A stretch of DNA of 39,818 bases from Peptococcaceae bacterium (GTDB taxonomy: Bacteria > Bacillota > Peptococcia > Peptococcales > Peptococcaceae), in contig CAAETY010000117.1 of NCBI GenBank assembly GCA_900759105.1, positions 1-39,818 on the forward strand, in the 5' to 3' direction. The position numbers and the translations under genes were made by a program. Below are positions 31,653 to 39,818 of the stretch, in pieces. Every line of letters begins with the position of its first letter. Within the stretch, counting starts at the first letter, position 1. The notes under the pieces were generated by a model that was not told the origin of the DNA, made no database searches, and saw only the letters and a program-made list of their open reading frames with translations.

Positions 31653-31681
31653 ATTATATCGAAGCATAAATTTCTGGTAAA
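31653..31681 (-). promoter_or_regulatory. Promoter of the RlpA-like gene
   Basis: Minus strand TTTACC (31676-31681), a 17-bp spacer and TATAAT (31653-31658). Confidence 0.7.
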
Positions 31682-31829
31682 GTTTTATGATACAAAAACG
31701 TTATTGTTTCTATTTTTTCATCTTTAATAGCTTATTCGTTCATTTTTTATGTTCACACACAATATTTTCATCATAGAATTATCTCAGAAAGAACTTATGC
31801 TGTTCTGAAATTTTTCTACAATTCCGTGC

Positions 31830-31876
31830 AAAGAATAAAGCCGGCTTATATATCCTATAAGCCGGCTTTATTCTTT
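31830..31876. repeat. 21-bp perfect inverted repeat
   Basis: Arms 31830-31850 and 31856-31876 are exact complements around TATCC. The core is AAGCCGGCTT, with A-rich and T-rich outer ends (AAAGAATAAAG/CTTTATTCTTT). It lies upstream of the rlpA promoter and ~40 bp beyond the nnr terminator. No gene ends into it. It could be a back-up bidirectional terminator or an operator. The flanking 31682-31829 is A+T-rich DNA with nothing else recognisable. Confidence 0.75.
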
Positions 31877-31916
31877 ACAAAACTTCTACATTACCATTCA
31901 ATTACATTGCTATGAT

Positions 31917-31963
31917 AAAAATGGTTACAGGCTGACACTATTTGCTGCAGCCTATAACCATTT
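31917..31963 (-). terminator. Terminator of the cdaA-nnr operon
   Basis: Minus-strand AAATGGTTA-AGGCTG pairs with CAGCCT-TAACCATTT (one mismatch) around a 13-nt loop, followed by TTTTT. It begins ~13 bp past the nnr stop. Confidence 0.88.
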
Positions 31964-31975
31964 CACTATTCTTAA

Positions 31976-33526
31976 TCACTTTGATTTAACACCGATACAG
32001 GCACGACGCAATACTTCTCCTACGCCGTCAGCAATATCCATTGCCATTGTTGCCATTGCGCCACGTTCATTTTCCATATATTGACCCGCAAGACCATGTG
32101 CCAACACGCCCATGCAAGCCGCATCGTAAGCCTCCATACCTTGGGCTGCAAATGCTGCAATAACACCGGCCAATACATCACCGCTTCCTGCCGTTGCAAG
32201 CGCTACACTATCGCACGGATTAATTGCATAACGACCATCCGGTGCTGCAATAATTGTATTGTGACCTTTTAGCACGACGATACAATTAAACCGTTCCGCT
32301 ACTTTGCGCGCATATCGCATACGATCTGCTTGCACTTCCGCTGAGGTTAGTCCTAATAATCGCGCCATTTCTCCGGGATGTGGTGTCAAAATGCAATCTG
32401 CTTCACAGTTGCGAATAATAGTCCCATCGCCTTCGCCAACCATGCTCAATGCATCTGCATCAATAACCACCGTTCCCTTTGCTTGACGCAAAAGGGTATA
32501 AATGGTCTGTTTCTTTTCTTCACTCTTTCCCATACCGGGTCCAATCAATTGCACGGTGGTTTGTCCCAAAAGCCATTCTACCGCAGGAATATTCGGCCAT
32601 GCCACCGGTTTCATCATTACCTCCGGCAATGAGGTTGCTGTCGGCGTATATGTAGACTTGTCAATAAATGCGGTCACAAGCCCAGCACCACTACGCATCG
32701 CTGCTTTTGCAGCCAACACACATGCGCCACTCATTCCGACACTTCCGGCAATCATCCCAACATGTCCATAACTATTTTTGTGGGTGTTGCGTTTACGAGT
32801 CGGTAACTTCTCAGCGAGCATTTTTTCTTCCAATAAACACCCCTGAATCCCCGCCTCAATCGCCGTTTCTTCAGGAATTCCTATTGATAGTACGCGCAAT
32901 TCCCCTAGATACTCATCTGCCTCGCCTACAAACAACCCTTGCTTTGGCCATGCCAGTGTGTAGGTATAATCAGCACAAATCGCTGTCCCTTGTGCTTTTC
33001 CGGTATCCCCGTTTAGGCCGGATGGTATATCGACACTCACTCGAATCACACGCTTCTCATTGACAACATCCACCACATTCGCGGTTAGACCGGTCAAGTC
33101 TCGAGAAAGTCCTGTGCCAAACAAGCAATCCACAACAACATCGGTAAAGCTTAATTGTGCCTTGAATATATTGAGTTTTGCTTCACTGTCAACTTCAATC
33201 AATTTTATCGGTAGATGGTCTACAATAATGCGGTTCGAGGTATGGTCATTGGAAAATTTTCTTTCACCGTCAACCACTACAACCACTGTCACACCACAAG
33301 CACCGGCTAAATAAAGCTGACGCGCGAGCACCAACCCATCGCCGCCATTATTTCCACAGCCACAGAGAATGGTGATTTTTTTATCCAGCAAATCCGGAAT
33401 GTCCTTTTCCAGCTGAATCTTTATGGCAATACCGGCATTTTCCATCAATATCATTGACGGAATGCACCAATTGTCAATGGCGGCATGATCCAACTTTCTC
33501 ATTTCCTCATTGCTCACCAAATACAT
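31976..33526 (-). CDS. nnr: Bifunctional NAD(P)HX epimerase/dehydratase
   Basis: 516 residues in two fused domains. The N-terminal NAXE/YjeF_N epimerase (~1-215) has ENAG and GCGNNGGDGLVLARQL, with the conserved CLFGTGLSR and VDIPSGLNGDTG. The C-terminal NAXD/carbohydrate-kinase-like dehydratase (~230-510) has GHVGMIAGSVGMSGACVLAA, LTPHPGEMARLLG and ATAGSGDVLAGVIAA. It repairs hydrated NADH and NADPH. Complete length. It is the last gene of the cdaA operon, starting 3 bp after acpS, with a GGAGGGATAACGG binding site inside the acpS end. Some family members were earlier annotated as kinases. The glycine-rich end rules for the dehydratase. Confidence 0.95.
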   Translation of the reverse strand: MYLVSNEEMRKLDHAAIDNWCIPSMILMENAGIAIKIQLEKDIPDLLDKKITILCGCGNNGGDGLVLARQLYLAGACGVTVVVVVDGERKFSNDHTSNRIIVDHLPIKLIEVDSEAKLNIFKAQLSFTDVVVDCLFGTGLSRDLTGLTANVVDVVNEKRVIRVSVDIPSGLNGDTGKAQGTAICADYTYTLAWPKQGLFVGEADEYLGELRVLSIGIPEETAIEAGIQGCLLEEKMLAEKLPTRKRNTHKNSYGHVGMIAGSVGMSGACVLAAKAAMRSGAGLVTAFIDKSTYTPTATSLPEVMMKPVAWPNIPAVEWLLGQTTVQLIGPGMGKSEEKKQTIYTLLRQAKGTVVIDADALSMVGEGDGTIIRNCEADCILTPHPGEMARLLGLTSAEVQADRMRYARKVAERFNCIVVLKGHNTIIAAPDGRYAINPCDSVALATAGSGDVLAGVIAAFAAQGMEAYDAACMGVLAHGLAGQYMENERGAMATMAMDIADGVGEVLRRACIGVKSK

Positions 33527-33529
33527 CCG

Positions 33530-33904
33530 TTATCCCTCCAATATTATCATCGCCACTGCCACACTGCGCTCATGACTAATGCTGGCGTGAATCTGCGTGA
33601 CGCCCATTAGCTCCGCACGCTTTGCGGCATTACCATATAATGTAACCACCGGTGCGCCACTCTCTGCGCTGGTGGTTTCTATTTCTTTCCAGCCGATACT
33701 GCCGATACCTGTTCCTAATGCTTTGCTTACCGCTTCTTTCACCGCAAACCGCGCTGCTATAGCAGCAATATCTCGTTGCGGTTCAAAAGCTCTTGCGCGT
33801 TCTTTTTCGGTAAATAGACGCATCCCAAAATTAGGATGTTTTTCTACTACATCAGTGATGCGAGCAAGTTCAACAACATCTACACCAATTCCCTTTATTG
33901 CCAT
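33530..33904 (-). CDS. acpS: Holo-acyl-carrier-protein synthase
   Basis: 124 residues from the ATG at 33904, whose A is shared with the glmM stop (TGATG). A TTG at 33907 is the alternative. Motifs: GIGVDVVELARI at the N-terminus with the Mg-binding Asp, and RFAVKEAVSKALGTGIG with the second metal ligand Glu and the CoA-binding Lys. It transfers phosphopantetheine from CoA to acyl carrier protein. Length is typical. No strong ribosome site is visible, so translation probably relies on coupling to glmM. Confidence 0.95.
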   Translation of the reverse strand: MAIKGIGVDVVELARITDVVEKHPNFGMRLFTEKERARAFEPQRDIAAIAARFAVKEAVSKALGTGIGSIGWKEIETTSAESGAPVVTLYGNAAKRAELMGVTQIHASISHERSVAVAMIILEG

Positions 33905-35250
33905 CAAACACCAATCGCTTCTCTGACAGCATCAGCAATTTTATTAGCTAGCTCTGTAATTTCATCTTGAGACTTGCCTTCAACCATTACGCGAAGTAAA
34001 TCTTCTGTTCCAGAAGCACGTACCAAAACGCGCCCCTCTTCACCCAAAATAGCATTGGCTTTGTCAATAGCTTCTACTATAGCTGGATGCTTGCCCCAAC
34101 CGTCTTTTGTGCGCACCGGTACATTTATTAACACTTGTGGCAAACTCGTCATTACCTGGGCCAATTCATAAGCAGATTTGCCGTAATGACACATTACATT
34201 CAAAAGCATGATGGCGCTAATCATTCCATCACCGGTACTATTGTAGTCACGGAAAATAATATGACCGGATTGTTCACCACCCAAAATCGCGCCAAATTGT
34301 TGCATTCCTTCGTTCACATATCGGTCACCGACTTTTGTTTCGATGATTTCAATATCAGCCTCTTTCATAGCAAGTTTTAATCCCAAATTGCTCATGACAG
34401 TAATAACAAGCTGGTTGTTGGTTAAGCGATTTTCTTTTTTCAGGGCAAGTGCAAAAATTGCCATCAAATGATCCCCATCAATAACATTCCCACGTTCATC
34501 CACTGCAAGGAAACGATCGGCATCACCGTCAAACGCCAAGCCAACATCAGCACCTTCGCGTAGTACACTTGCTTGTAATGCTTCTAAATGGGTGGAGCCA
34601 CAATCAACATTGATATTCACGCCATCCGGATGATTGCCCATCATCGTCACTTTTACGCCGGACTTGGTAAATACTTCTTCTGCCAGACTACTTGCCGCAC
34701 CGTTCGCACAGTCAACCACTGCATGAACATCGGCACCATTGCTACACAACAGCCCCAACAAAAAGTCCTTATAGTATTTGATGGCATCATGCTCAACATT
34801 TACTTTTCCTACTGCCAAGCCAGTGGCTTCCTCAACATCTGCTTCACCTTGGAGAACACGTTCAATAAAACTTTGTGTTTCAGCACTGATTTTTTCGCCA
34901 CTTGCACTAAAGAATTTAATGCCGTTATCTTGATAAGGATTGTGGCTGGCAGAAATCACCGCACCGGCCATGGCATTGTAATGACGTACCAAAAATGCTA
35001 CTGCCGGTGTTGGAATTACGCCGGCACTCACGACATGCACGCCTACAGATGTAAGACCGGCAGTGAGCGCTGCTTCAAGCATTTGCCCAGAAATACGGGT
35101 ATCACGTCCAATTACTACAATGCCACTTTTTCCACCATTTGCTTTGATAAAGGCCTGCCCGGCTGCTTGCCCCAGTTTTAACGCAAGCTCAGCAGTTAAT
35201 ACCACCCCAGCTTTACCACGCACACCATCGGTTCCAAATAAATTAGCCAT
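33904..35250 (-). CDS. glmM: Phosphoglucosamine mutase
   Basis: 448 residues. Active-site Ser102 lies in ISASHNPYQDNG. The magnesium loop DGDADR is at 241-246, the sugar-binding segment reads GEQSGHI, and the phosphate-binding RASGTEDLLRVMVEG is near the C-terminus. It converts glucosamine-6-phosphate to glucosamine-1-phosphate for UDP-GlcNAc and peptidoglycan. AAGGAG lies before the ATG. It follows cdaR by 11 bp in the conserved order cdaA-cdaR-glmM, where GlmM is known in other Bacillota to bind and inhibit CdaA. Interaction here is expected but not shown. Confidence 0.97.
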   Translation of the reverse strand: MANLFGTDGVRGKAGVVLTAELALKLGQAAGQAFIKANGGKSGIVVIGRDTRISGQMLEAALTAGLTSVGVHVVSAGVIPTPAVAFLVRHYNAMAGAVISASHNPYQDNGIKFFSASGEKISAETQSFIERVLQGEADVEEATGLAVGKVNVEHDAIKYYKDFLLGLLCSNGADVHAVVDCANGAASSLAEEVFTKSGVKVTMMGNHPDGVNINVDCGSTHLEALQASVLREGADVGLAFDGDADRFLAVDERGNVIDGDHLMAIFALALKKENRLTNNQLVITVMSNLGLKLAMKEADIEIIETKVGDRYVNEGMQQFGAILGGEQSGHIIFRDYNSTGDGMISAIMLLNVMCHYGKSAYELAQVMTSLPQVLINVPVRTKDGWGKHPAIVEAIDKANAILGEEGRVLVRASGTEDLLRVMVEGKSQDEITELANKIADAVREAIGV

Positions 35251-35261
35251 AATCTTGCTCC

Positions 35262-36452
35262 TTAATTGTTTGAATTGAGAGTAATGGTACTTGGCGTAAC
35301 AGTGTCTATCACTAAACCCTCAACAACGCCAAATTGCACTTCTGCCGTCATACTGCCATCAGGCGCTTCGTTCACCTGCACAAAAGCCGTTAAATTATCC
35401 CCTGCGTCTGCATAGCCCGGCTTCATGTGGTAGGTCACTTCTGCCAACAGACTACTAGCACTTACGCTTTCCGCTGCTGAGCCCGTAATGGCAATCGGTA
35501 CCACCTTCGTATACACTTTTCCTTCGATGTCATTATCTGCTTGTGTCGATACATTCACTGTAACCGTAACCTTCTTCGCATCACGCAAGTGCTTACCCAC
35601 TAGCTTCACTGTAAAGGAAGTGGTTTCGCTTAAGCCTGATAAATCAATCGGTTCTGTTTTTATTTCTGAAATTTTTGCAAGGTCAGCAGGAGACCCTTCT
35701 ACCGTAGCCATCTGTGGGTCAACGGTAATACTGTCAACCTGTACGCCTTCTGCCAAGCTCCCCACCAATTCTGCTTGAATTGGCACAGCCTTTTGAATAT
35801 CAACCTCGCTGGCCTTAATCGACAAGGTCACAGTTTCCGGATAAGTTTTGAGTTCGCTTTGTTCTATTACATTGCCCTCGTAGTCAAATAACTGAACCGG
35901 CACTTCTTTTTTGCTACTTGAATATACATCATTCAAATCAACTACAACGCCGGCCTTTGCCACTCTTGATAAGGCATCTTCGTTGCCGGAAACAAACACA
36001 CTTTGTGGTTCAATAGTCATTTCATCAATGGTTATCCCTTCTGTTGGCATCCCCGTACGAACAATGTCCACATTCATGGTTTCCCCTTCACGTTGTTCCA
36101 CATAAACATTAACGCGATTAGGATCTAATTTGGCAAAAAACACCTCATTTGGCAAGGATACATGAACATCAACTTCACTTTCACCCTTTTTAGCCTTACT
36201 CAAGTCTACATAAGCCTTAAAGTCCTCTGCAGTAATACCGTCCAAACGGGTTTCACGCCCCATAACTTTTACACTAACATATTCCTTCGATACTGTTGCG
36301 ACCTTGTCTGCGCTAAGATTTTCCACGGTAATTGGTACATTATATGTACGTTGCGAAATCGGATCTTGCTCAATACTCACATAAAACCACAACACAATCG
36401 CAATGGCAAGCGCAAGTAGCTTGAGGGCGCGATTATTTTCTGTTATTTTCAT
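35262..36452 (-). CDS. cdaR: CdaA regulator, YbbR-domain protein
   Basis: 396 residues. One N-terminal membrane helix (LLALAIAIVLWFYVSIEQ) with a short cytosolic KITENNRALK start is followed by about four beta-rich YbbR repeats outside the membrane. These are recognisable by returning segments such as PITVENLSADKVA, VDVHVSLPNEV, IQAELVGSLAEG and VTPSTITL. CdaR modulates diadenylate cyclase CdaA at the membrane. The ATG overlaps the cdaA stop by ATGA. Repeat count and gene order are normal for the family. Confidence 0.94.
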   Translation of the reverse strand: MKITENNRALKLLALAIAIVLWFYVSIEQDPISQRTYNVPITVENLSADKVATVSKEYVSVKVMGRETRLDGITAEDFKAYVDLSKAKKGESEVDVHVSLPNEVFFAKLDPNRVNVYVEQREGETMNVDIVRTGMPTEGITIDEMTIEPQSVFVSGNEDALSRVAKAGVVVDLNDVYSSSKKEVPVQLFDYEGNVIEQSELKTYPETVTLSIKASEVDIQKAVPIQAELVGSLAEGVQVDSITVDPQMATVEGSPADLAKISEIKTEPIDLSGLSETTSFTVKLVGKHLRDAKKVTVTVNVSTQADNDIEGKVYTKVVPIAITGSAAESVSASSLLAEVTYHMKPGYADAGDNLTAFVQVNEAPDGSMTAEVQFGVVEGLVIDTVTPSTITLNSNN

Positions 36453-37285
36453 AGGCCAAACACCTTCTTTATGCGTCCAACCACCGAAGATGTTTCCGGC
36501 ACTTTAAGAAGTTCTATCATTTCATTCATTAATGCTTCACGGTTCAAATCATACCGCAAATGCCCACCTTCTGCGATACTCATGGCGCCTGTTTCTTCGC
36601 TAACCACAGCAACTACTGCATCACTCACCTCTGATAGCCCAATTGCCGCACGGTGACGAGTTCCTAGCTTCATTGAAATGTTGTGGTTCTCAGAAAGTGG
36701 CAAAAAGCAACTTGCCGCCATAATCTCGTTGTTGGTAACAATTACAGCCCCATCATGCAAAGGAGTATTCACAACAAAGATATTTTTTAACAACGCTGCT
36801 GATAAATCACCATGAATAGAAATCCCGGTGCTAATGTATTCGCGTAAACCGTTTTCTCGTGTAATTGCAATCAACGCACCGGTGCAAGTGGCGCTGCATG
36901 CCGCCATACAATTGACAATTTCCAATACTTGATTGACCACTATATCATTATCGCTTACATATCGATTGCGCATAATAAACGATCCATTACCCAGCTTTTC
37001 TAAACCTCGACGCAGCTCCGGTGCAAAAACAATCGGAATAGCAATAATAAAAACCTTCTGCAATTGCACCAGCACCCAGTTTACCGTAGAAAGACCCACA
37101 GCTTCACTCACTACTGAAAAAATTAAAAGAATGGCAATTCCCTTTACCAAGGGCATGGCACGCGTCCCTTGCATGAGCTCCAAAATCTTATAAATTGCAA
37201 AGGCAATAATAAGAATATCCAGCACATTAATAAAAAGGATGGTGCCTGGGGAATTTGCCAATATACTCGACAAAATACTTGTCAC
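36449..37285 (-). CDS. cdaA: Diadenylate cyclase CdaA
   Basis: 278 residues. Three membrane helices (~13-35, 46-66 and 72-90) precede a DAC domain (~105-265) with the catalytic DGA at 178-180 (LHDGAVIV) and GTRHRAAIG at 208-216. It makes c-di-AMP from two ATP. In Bacillota this signal controls potassium and osmolyte transport and cell-wall homeostasis. The GTG start at 37285 has AAAGGAG 8 bp upstream. It heads a five-gene operon (cdaA-cdaR-glmM-acpS-nnr). No clear promoter could be chosen in the 242-bp gap to the divergent regulator gene (weak TACAAT near 37323). Confidence 0.97.
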   Translation of the reverse strand: MTSILSSILANSPGTILFINVLDILIIAFAIYKILELMQGTRAMPLVKGIAILLIFSVVSEAVGLSTVNWVLVQLQKVFIIAIPIVFAPELRRGLEKLGNGSFIMRNRYVSDNDIVVNQVLEIVNCMAACSATCTGALIAITRENGLREYISTGISIHGDLSAALLKNIFVVNTPLHDGAVIVTNNEIMAASCFLPLSENHNISMKLGTRHRAAIGLSEVSDAVVAVVSEETGAMSIAEGGHLRYDLNREALMNEMIELLKVPETSSVVGRIKKVFGL

Positions 37286-37527
37286 AAGGCAGACTCCTTT
37301 CTCAGCTTATACACTTAATAGCATTGTACAACATCGCCCCGTGAATTGCATTACGTTTTCCGGCCATTCACAGACTTTTAACAATTCACAAAGAGCCTTT
37401 AATACTTTTTCTGCAGTAAGATTACCTGCTGTTTTAATCTTTATTTAAGTTTTATTCGCTATACTAAATTTATATTATTTCGTTTATACTGTAGACAATC
37501 ATTTTTATAAAACAAGGAGGCCCTACA

Positions 37528-38205
37528 ATGCGAATTCTCATTGTTGAAGATGAACAAGCCCTTGCTGACGCCATTACTGAACTGTTTCGCGACCAACATT
37601 ACGAGGTGGACACCGTTTACGATGGCAAAAGCGGTTTAGAATATGCGCTTATTGGTGACTATGCTCTTATCATCCTCGATGTCATGCTTCCACTTATGGA
37701 TGGCTTTGCGGTCGTAAAATCTTTGCGCCAACAAAAAATATCCACGCCTGTCCTTATGCTCACTGCGCGTGAAGCCATCAATGATAAAATCACCGGACTT
37801 GATTGCGGTGCAGACGATTATATGACCAAGCCCTTTGATTACGATGAACTCTTTGCACGTGTTCGCGCTCTCACCCGTCGCGTTGGTGAAGTGGTTTTAG
37901 ACGAGCTTTCTTTTGGCGATTTAACACTGAACCTCGATAGCGCCGAACTTCATTGTGGCCACAAAAGTGTGCATCTTAGCTATAAAGAATTTGCCATTAT
38001 GCAGCAGCTATTGCAACACCCAAGTATGACCGTTAGTAAGGAGAATTTGATTGTCAATGTCTGGGGAAGCAGCTCCGATGCTGTAGAAAACAATGTTGAA
38101 GTTTATATTTCTTTTCTGCGTAAGAAGCTCCGTTTTCTGGGCTCAACGGTTCAAATTATCACTGTACGTCGCATCGGCTATCATCTAGAGGTTACAGACG
38201 CATGA
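37528..38205 (+). CDS. OmpR-family response regulator
   Basis: 225 residues. The receiver has the acidic pair E7-D8, phospho-acceptor D51 in IILDVMLPLMDG, T79 region LTAREA and the Lys in YMTKPFDYDELF. The C-terminal winged helix has SYKEFAIMQQLLQHP and VEVYISFLRKKLRFL, ending VRRIGYHL. AAGGAGG precedes the ATG at 37528. A -10-like TATACT lies at 37461-37466 without a good -35. It is coupled to its kinase by a 4-bp overlap. The target genes are unknown. It diverges from cdaA, but nothing shows control of that operon. Confidence 0.93.
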   Translation: MRILIVEDEQALADAITELFRDQHYEVDTVYDGKSGLEYALIGDYALIILDVMLPLMDGFAVVKSLRQQKISTPVLMLTAREAINDKITGLDCGADDYMTKPFDYDELFARVRALTRRVGEVVLDELSFGDLTLNLDSAELHCGHKSVHLSYKEFAIMQQLLQHPSMTVSKENLIVNVWGSSSDAVENNVEVYISFLRKKLRFLGSTVQIITVRRIGYHLEVTDA

Positions 38206-39578
38206 AACGTTTAAAACCCTTACGTCATCGATTTATCATCATCAATATGATAACAATTACAGCCTTGCTTGTACTTATATTCGCACTCATCATCGGCGGC
38301 AATATACAGCACAACAACAACATCGCTGTCCAAGCGCTTAATATGTTGATAGAGTACACTAAACCAATGAACCAATTTATTGTTCCCAACCCGGCAGAGG
38401 CAGATCGTTTTCAAGATGCCAATCGCATCAATCCGCCTGATGTCGACCAAAATGATTCAGAAGATATCTCCTCCCCGCCTCTGCCAACCGGTGGCTCAAT
38501 TCTTGATGCTCAAGCGCAAAAAGCCGCCAATGCGCTCCCCGGTATTTTAGTGCTTTATAACAAAGACACCGATACCTATAATATTCTCTTCTCTCGTAAT
38601 ATGGATACTTCCAAATCCACTGCACAAAAGCTCGCCAAGGAAGTGCTTGAGTCCGGTAAAGCCGAAGGAAATCTTTCCGCCTATAAACTAACCTATTTGG
38701 TACGCGAAACACCTGAAGGCACAAAAATAGCCTTTGTCGATCGTGCACCGGAAGCAGCGGCATTAATGAACCTTCTTATCGCTTGTTTAGCAGGCTTTTT
38801 TCTTGCTTGGGGACTCTTTTTTATTGTGGTATGGCGTCTATCTCTTTGGGCCTTTCGTCCAATAGAAGAAGCTTGGCATCAACAACGCCAGTTCATTGCT
38901 GATGCGTCCCACGAACTAAAAACTCCGCTCACTGTCATTCTTGCCAATATGCACATTCTAAAGAGCCATCCCGATAGCACCGTTAACGAACAAATACGCT
39001 GGGTTGACAGCTCCAACCAAGAAGCTTTACGCATGAAAAAGCTTGTTGCCGATATGCTTATTTTGGCGCGAAATGACGCCCGAGAACAAACGCTCCCCGC
39101 AAGCGACACCATTGCACTGGGCGACCTTGTAACCGGTACCTTACTAAGTTTTGAAGCAGTCGCCTTGGAGCACGGATGTTTTATCGAAGAGCACATTTCA
39201 CCGGATTTGGCGCTTACAGGTGATCCTGCACAACTACAAGAGCTTGTTAATATCCTTCTTGATAATGCTTGCAAGTATGCACCGGCAAACAGCACCATCA
39301 CCGTCAATCTCTACCAACAGGACAAAAAACTTCATCTTACCGTTCATAATCAAAGTGATCCGCTTAGCGACGATACCCTAAAACATCTCTTTGAGCGTTT
39401 TTACCGCGCCGACCTCTCGCGCACCCGTGAAACCGGTGGCTACGGTCTTGGCCTTGCCATTGCAGACAGTATTTGCCAATGTCACCAAGGATCCATTACT
39501 GCCTATAATGATAACGATGGTATCACCTTTCACATTACACTCCCTATCAAACAGAAAAACAAAAAAATAATCCTATGA
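38202..39578 (+). CDS. Sensor histidine kinase
   Basis: 458 residues. Two membrane helices (~11-32 and ~188-212) flank an outer sensor of about 155 residues with an acidic, proline-rich stretch (VDQNDSEDISSPPLP). There is almost no HAMP. The second helix leads through RPIEEAWHQQRQ to the H-box FIADASHELKTPL with H237. The ATPase domain has N-box LLDNACKYAP, F-box LFERFYRADLSR and G2 GGYGLGLAIA. It phosphorylates the regulator encoded upstream. The ligand is unknown. A terminator follows directly. Confidence 0.92.
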   Translation: MKRLKPLRHRFIIINMITITALLVLIFALIIGGNIQHNNNIAVQALNMLIEYTKPMNQFIVPNPAEADRFQDANRINPPDVDQNDSEDISSPPLPTGGSILDAQAQKAANALPGILVLYNKDTDTYNILFSRNMDTSKSTAQKLAKEVLESGKAEGNLSAYKLTYLVRETPEGTKIAFVDRAPEAAALMNLLIACLAGFFLAWGLFFIVVWRLSLWAFRPIEEAWHQQRQFIADASHELKTPLTVILANMHILKSHPDSTVNEQIRWVDSSNQEALRMKKLVADMLILARNDAREQTLPASDTIALGDLVTGTLLSFEAVALEHGCFIEEHISPDLALTGDPAQLQELVNILLDNACKYAPANSTITVNLYQQDKKLHLTVHNQSDPLSDDTLKHLFERFYRADLSRTRETGGYGLGLAIADSICQCHQGSITAYNDNDGITFHITLPIKQKNKKIIL

Positions 39579-39584
39579 ATAAGC

Positions 39585-39616
39585 AAAGGCACGGAATTGA
39601 CATTTCCGTGCCTTTC
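39585..39616 (+). terminator. Terminator of the second two-component operon
   Basis: AAAGGCACGGAA pairs perfectly with TTCCGTGCCTTT around a 7-nt loop, followed by a short T-rich stretch. Confidence 0.85.
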
Positions 39617-39691
39617 TCTATGTAAACTACAATAGCCTTTGCAATAAATGATTCACCAATACTATCATTCAATCATTACAGATTTTTTGCA

Positions 39692-39722
39692 CAAAAAAAC
39701 CGTTGACCTTTGATCAACGGTT
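39692..39722 (-). terminator. Terminator of tRNA-Met
   Basis: Minus-strand AACCGTTGA pairs perfectly with TCAACGGTT around a 7-nt loop, followed by TTTTT. It lies 2 bp beyond the tRNA. Confidence 0.9.
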
Positions 39723-39724
39723 AA

Positions 39725-39798
39725 TGGCGATACAGGGACTTGAACCCCGGACACTACGGGTATGAACCGTATGCTCTAGCCAGCTGAGCTATATCGCC
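39725..39798 (-). tRNA. tRNA-Met(CAT), elongator
   Basis: A 74-nt cloverleaf: acceptor GGCGATA/TATCGCC (7 bp), D arm with AGCTCAGCTGGCTAGAGC, and an anticodon arm TACGG/CCGTA with loop TTCATAC (anticodon CAT). The T arm is CCGGG/TCCCTG-type with GTTCAAG, and the discriminator is A. The paired G1-C72 and the lack of a GGG/CCC anticodon stem indicate the elongator rather than the initiator. The TTCATAC loop argues against the lysidine-modified tRNA-Ile. CCA is not encoded. Confidence 0.95.
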
Positions 39799-39818
39799 AT
39801 ATAAAGCTGATAACCAGA

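Noticed and set aside
1..39818. CRISPR array or prophage
   Set aside because: No regularly spaced direct repeats of CRISPR type, no cas genes and no phage structural or integrase genes were seen.

Overview
The window looks like chromosomal DNA from a low-to-medium G+C anaerobic member of the Bacillota. Signs of this are strong AGGAGG-type ribosome binding sites, frequent TTG and GTG starts, near-consensus sigma-A promoters, U-tract terminators, a lysine riboswitch on dapA, the cdaA-cdaR-glmM operon, a ~550-residue GltX, a fused FeoA-FeoB and several PF06541/DUF218/RlpA-type envelope genes. A clostridial or Negativicutes lineage fits. I cannot fix the genus from the sequence alone.

Layout. 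1-2900: rplM-rpsI with a strong promoter and structured leader, then gltX, all on the minus strand. 3003-3947: a plus-strand CmpB-like membrane protein with its promoter and a TTG start. 3958-4375: a decayed group II intron without its reverse transcriptase. 4384-8816: a visibly more G+C-rich cassette with a three-gene ABC exporter of the lantibiotic self-protection (LanFEG/CprABC) type. It is divergent from a two-component system, with an array of four 11-bp-phased repeats between them. 8899-16113: recQ, riboswitch-controlled dapA, a thioredoxin-like protein, feoAB and a DUF1700-like membrane protein. 16214-18091: ymdB-menG and, upstream, a tRNA-like RNA with its own promoter and terminator. 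18262-21777: amidohydrolase, divergent LysR regulator and ogt. 22040-25640: a sodium symporter and a LutA/LutB-like iron-sulfur pair without LutC. 25769-31577: thiamine pyrophosphokinase with a small cysteine-rich protein, an ABC-F ATPase with a small acidic protein, a C39-like protease, a DUF218 protein and a secreted RlpA-like protein. 31976-37285: cdaA-cdaR-glmM-acpS-nnr, a tightly overlapping operon joining c-di-AMP synthesis, amino-sugar supply, ACP activation and NAD(P)HX repair. 37528-39578: a second two-component system. 39725-39798: an elongator tRNA-Met.

Most of the window is housekeeping. The parts most worth a second look are: (1) the ABC/two-component cassette with its PhoB-box-like operator array and an intron scar at one edge; (2) the tRNA-like transcript at 17932-18056, either a decaying tRNA-His or a free-standing tRNA-shaped RNA; (3) a ~20-nt motif shared by the leaders of rlpA and the amidohydrolase; (4) three helically phased GTTCATTATC repeats between the amidohydrolase and lysR; (5) a 21-bp perfect inverted repeat between rlpA and nnr. 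All functional calls come from reading motifs by eye. No database search was run.
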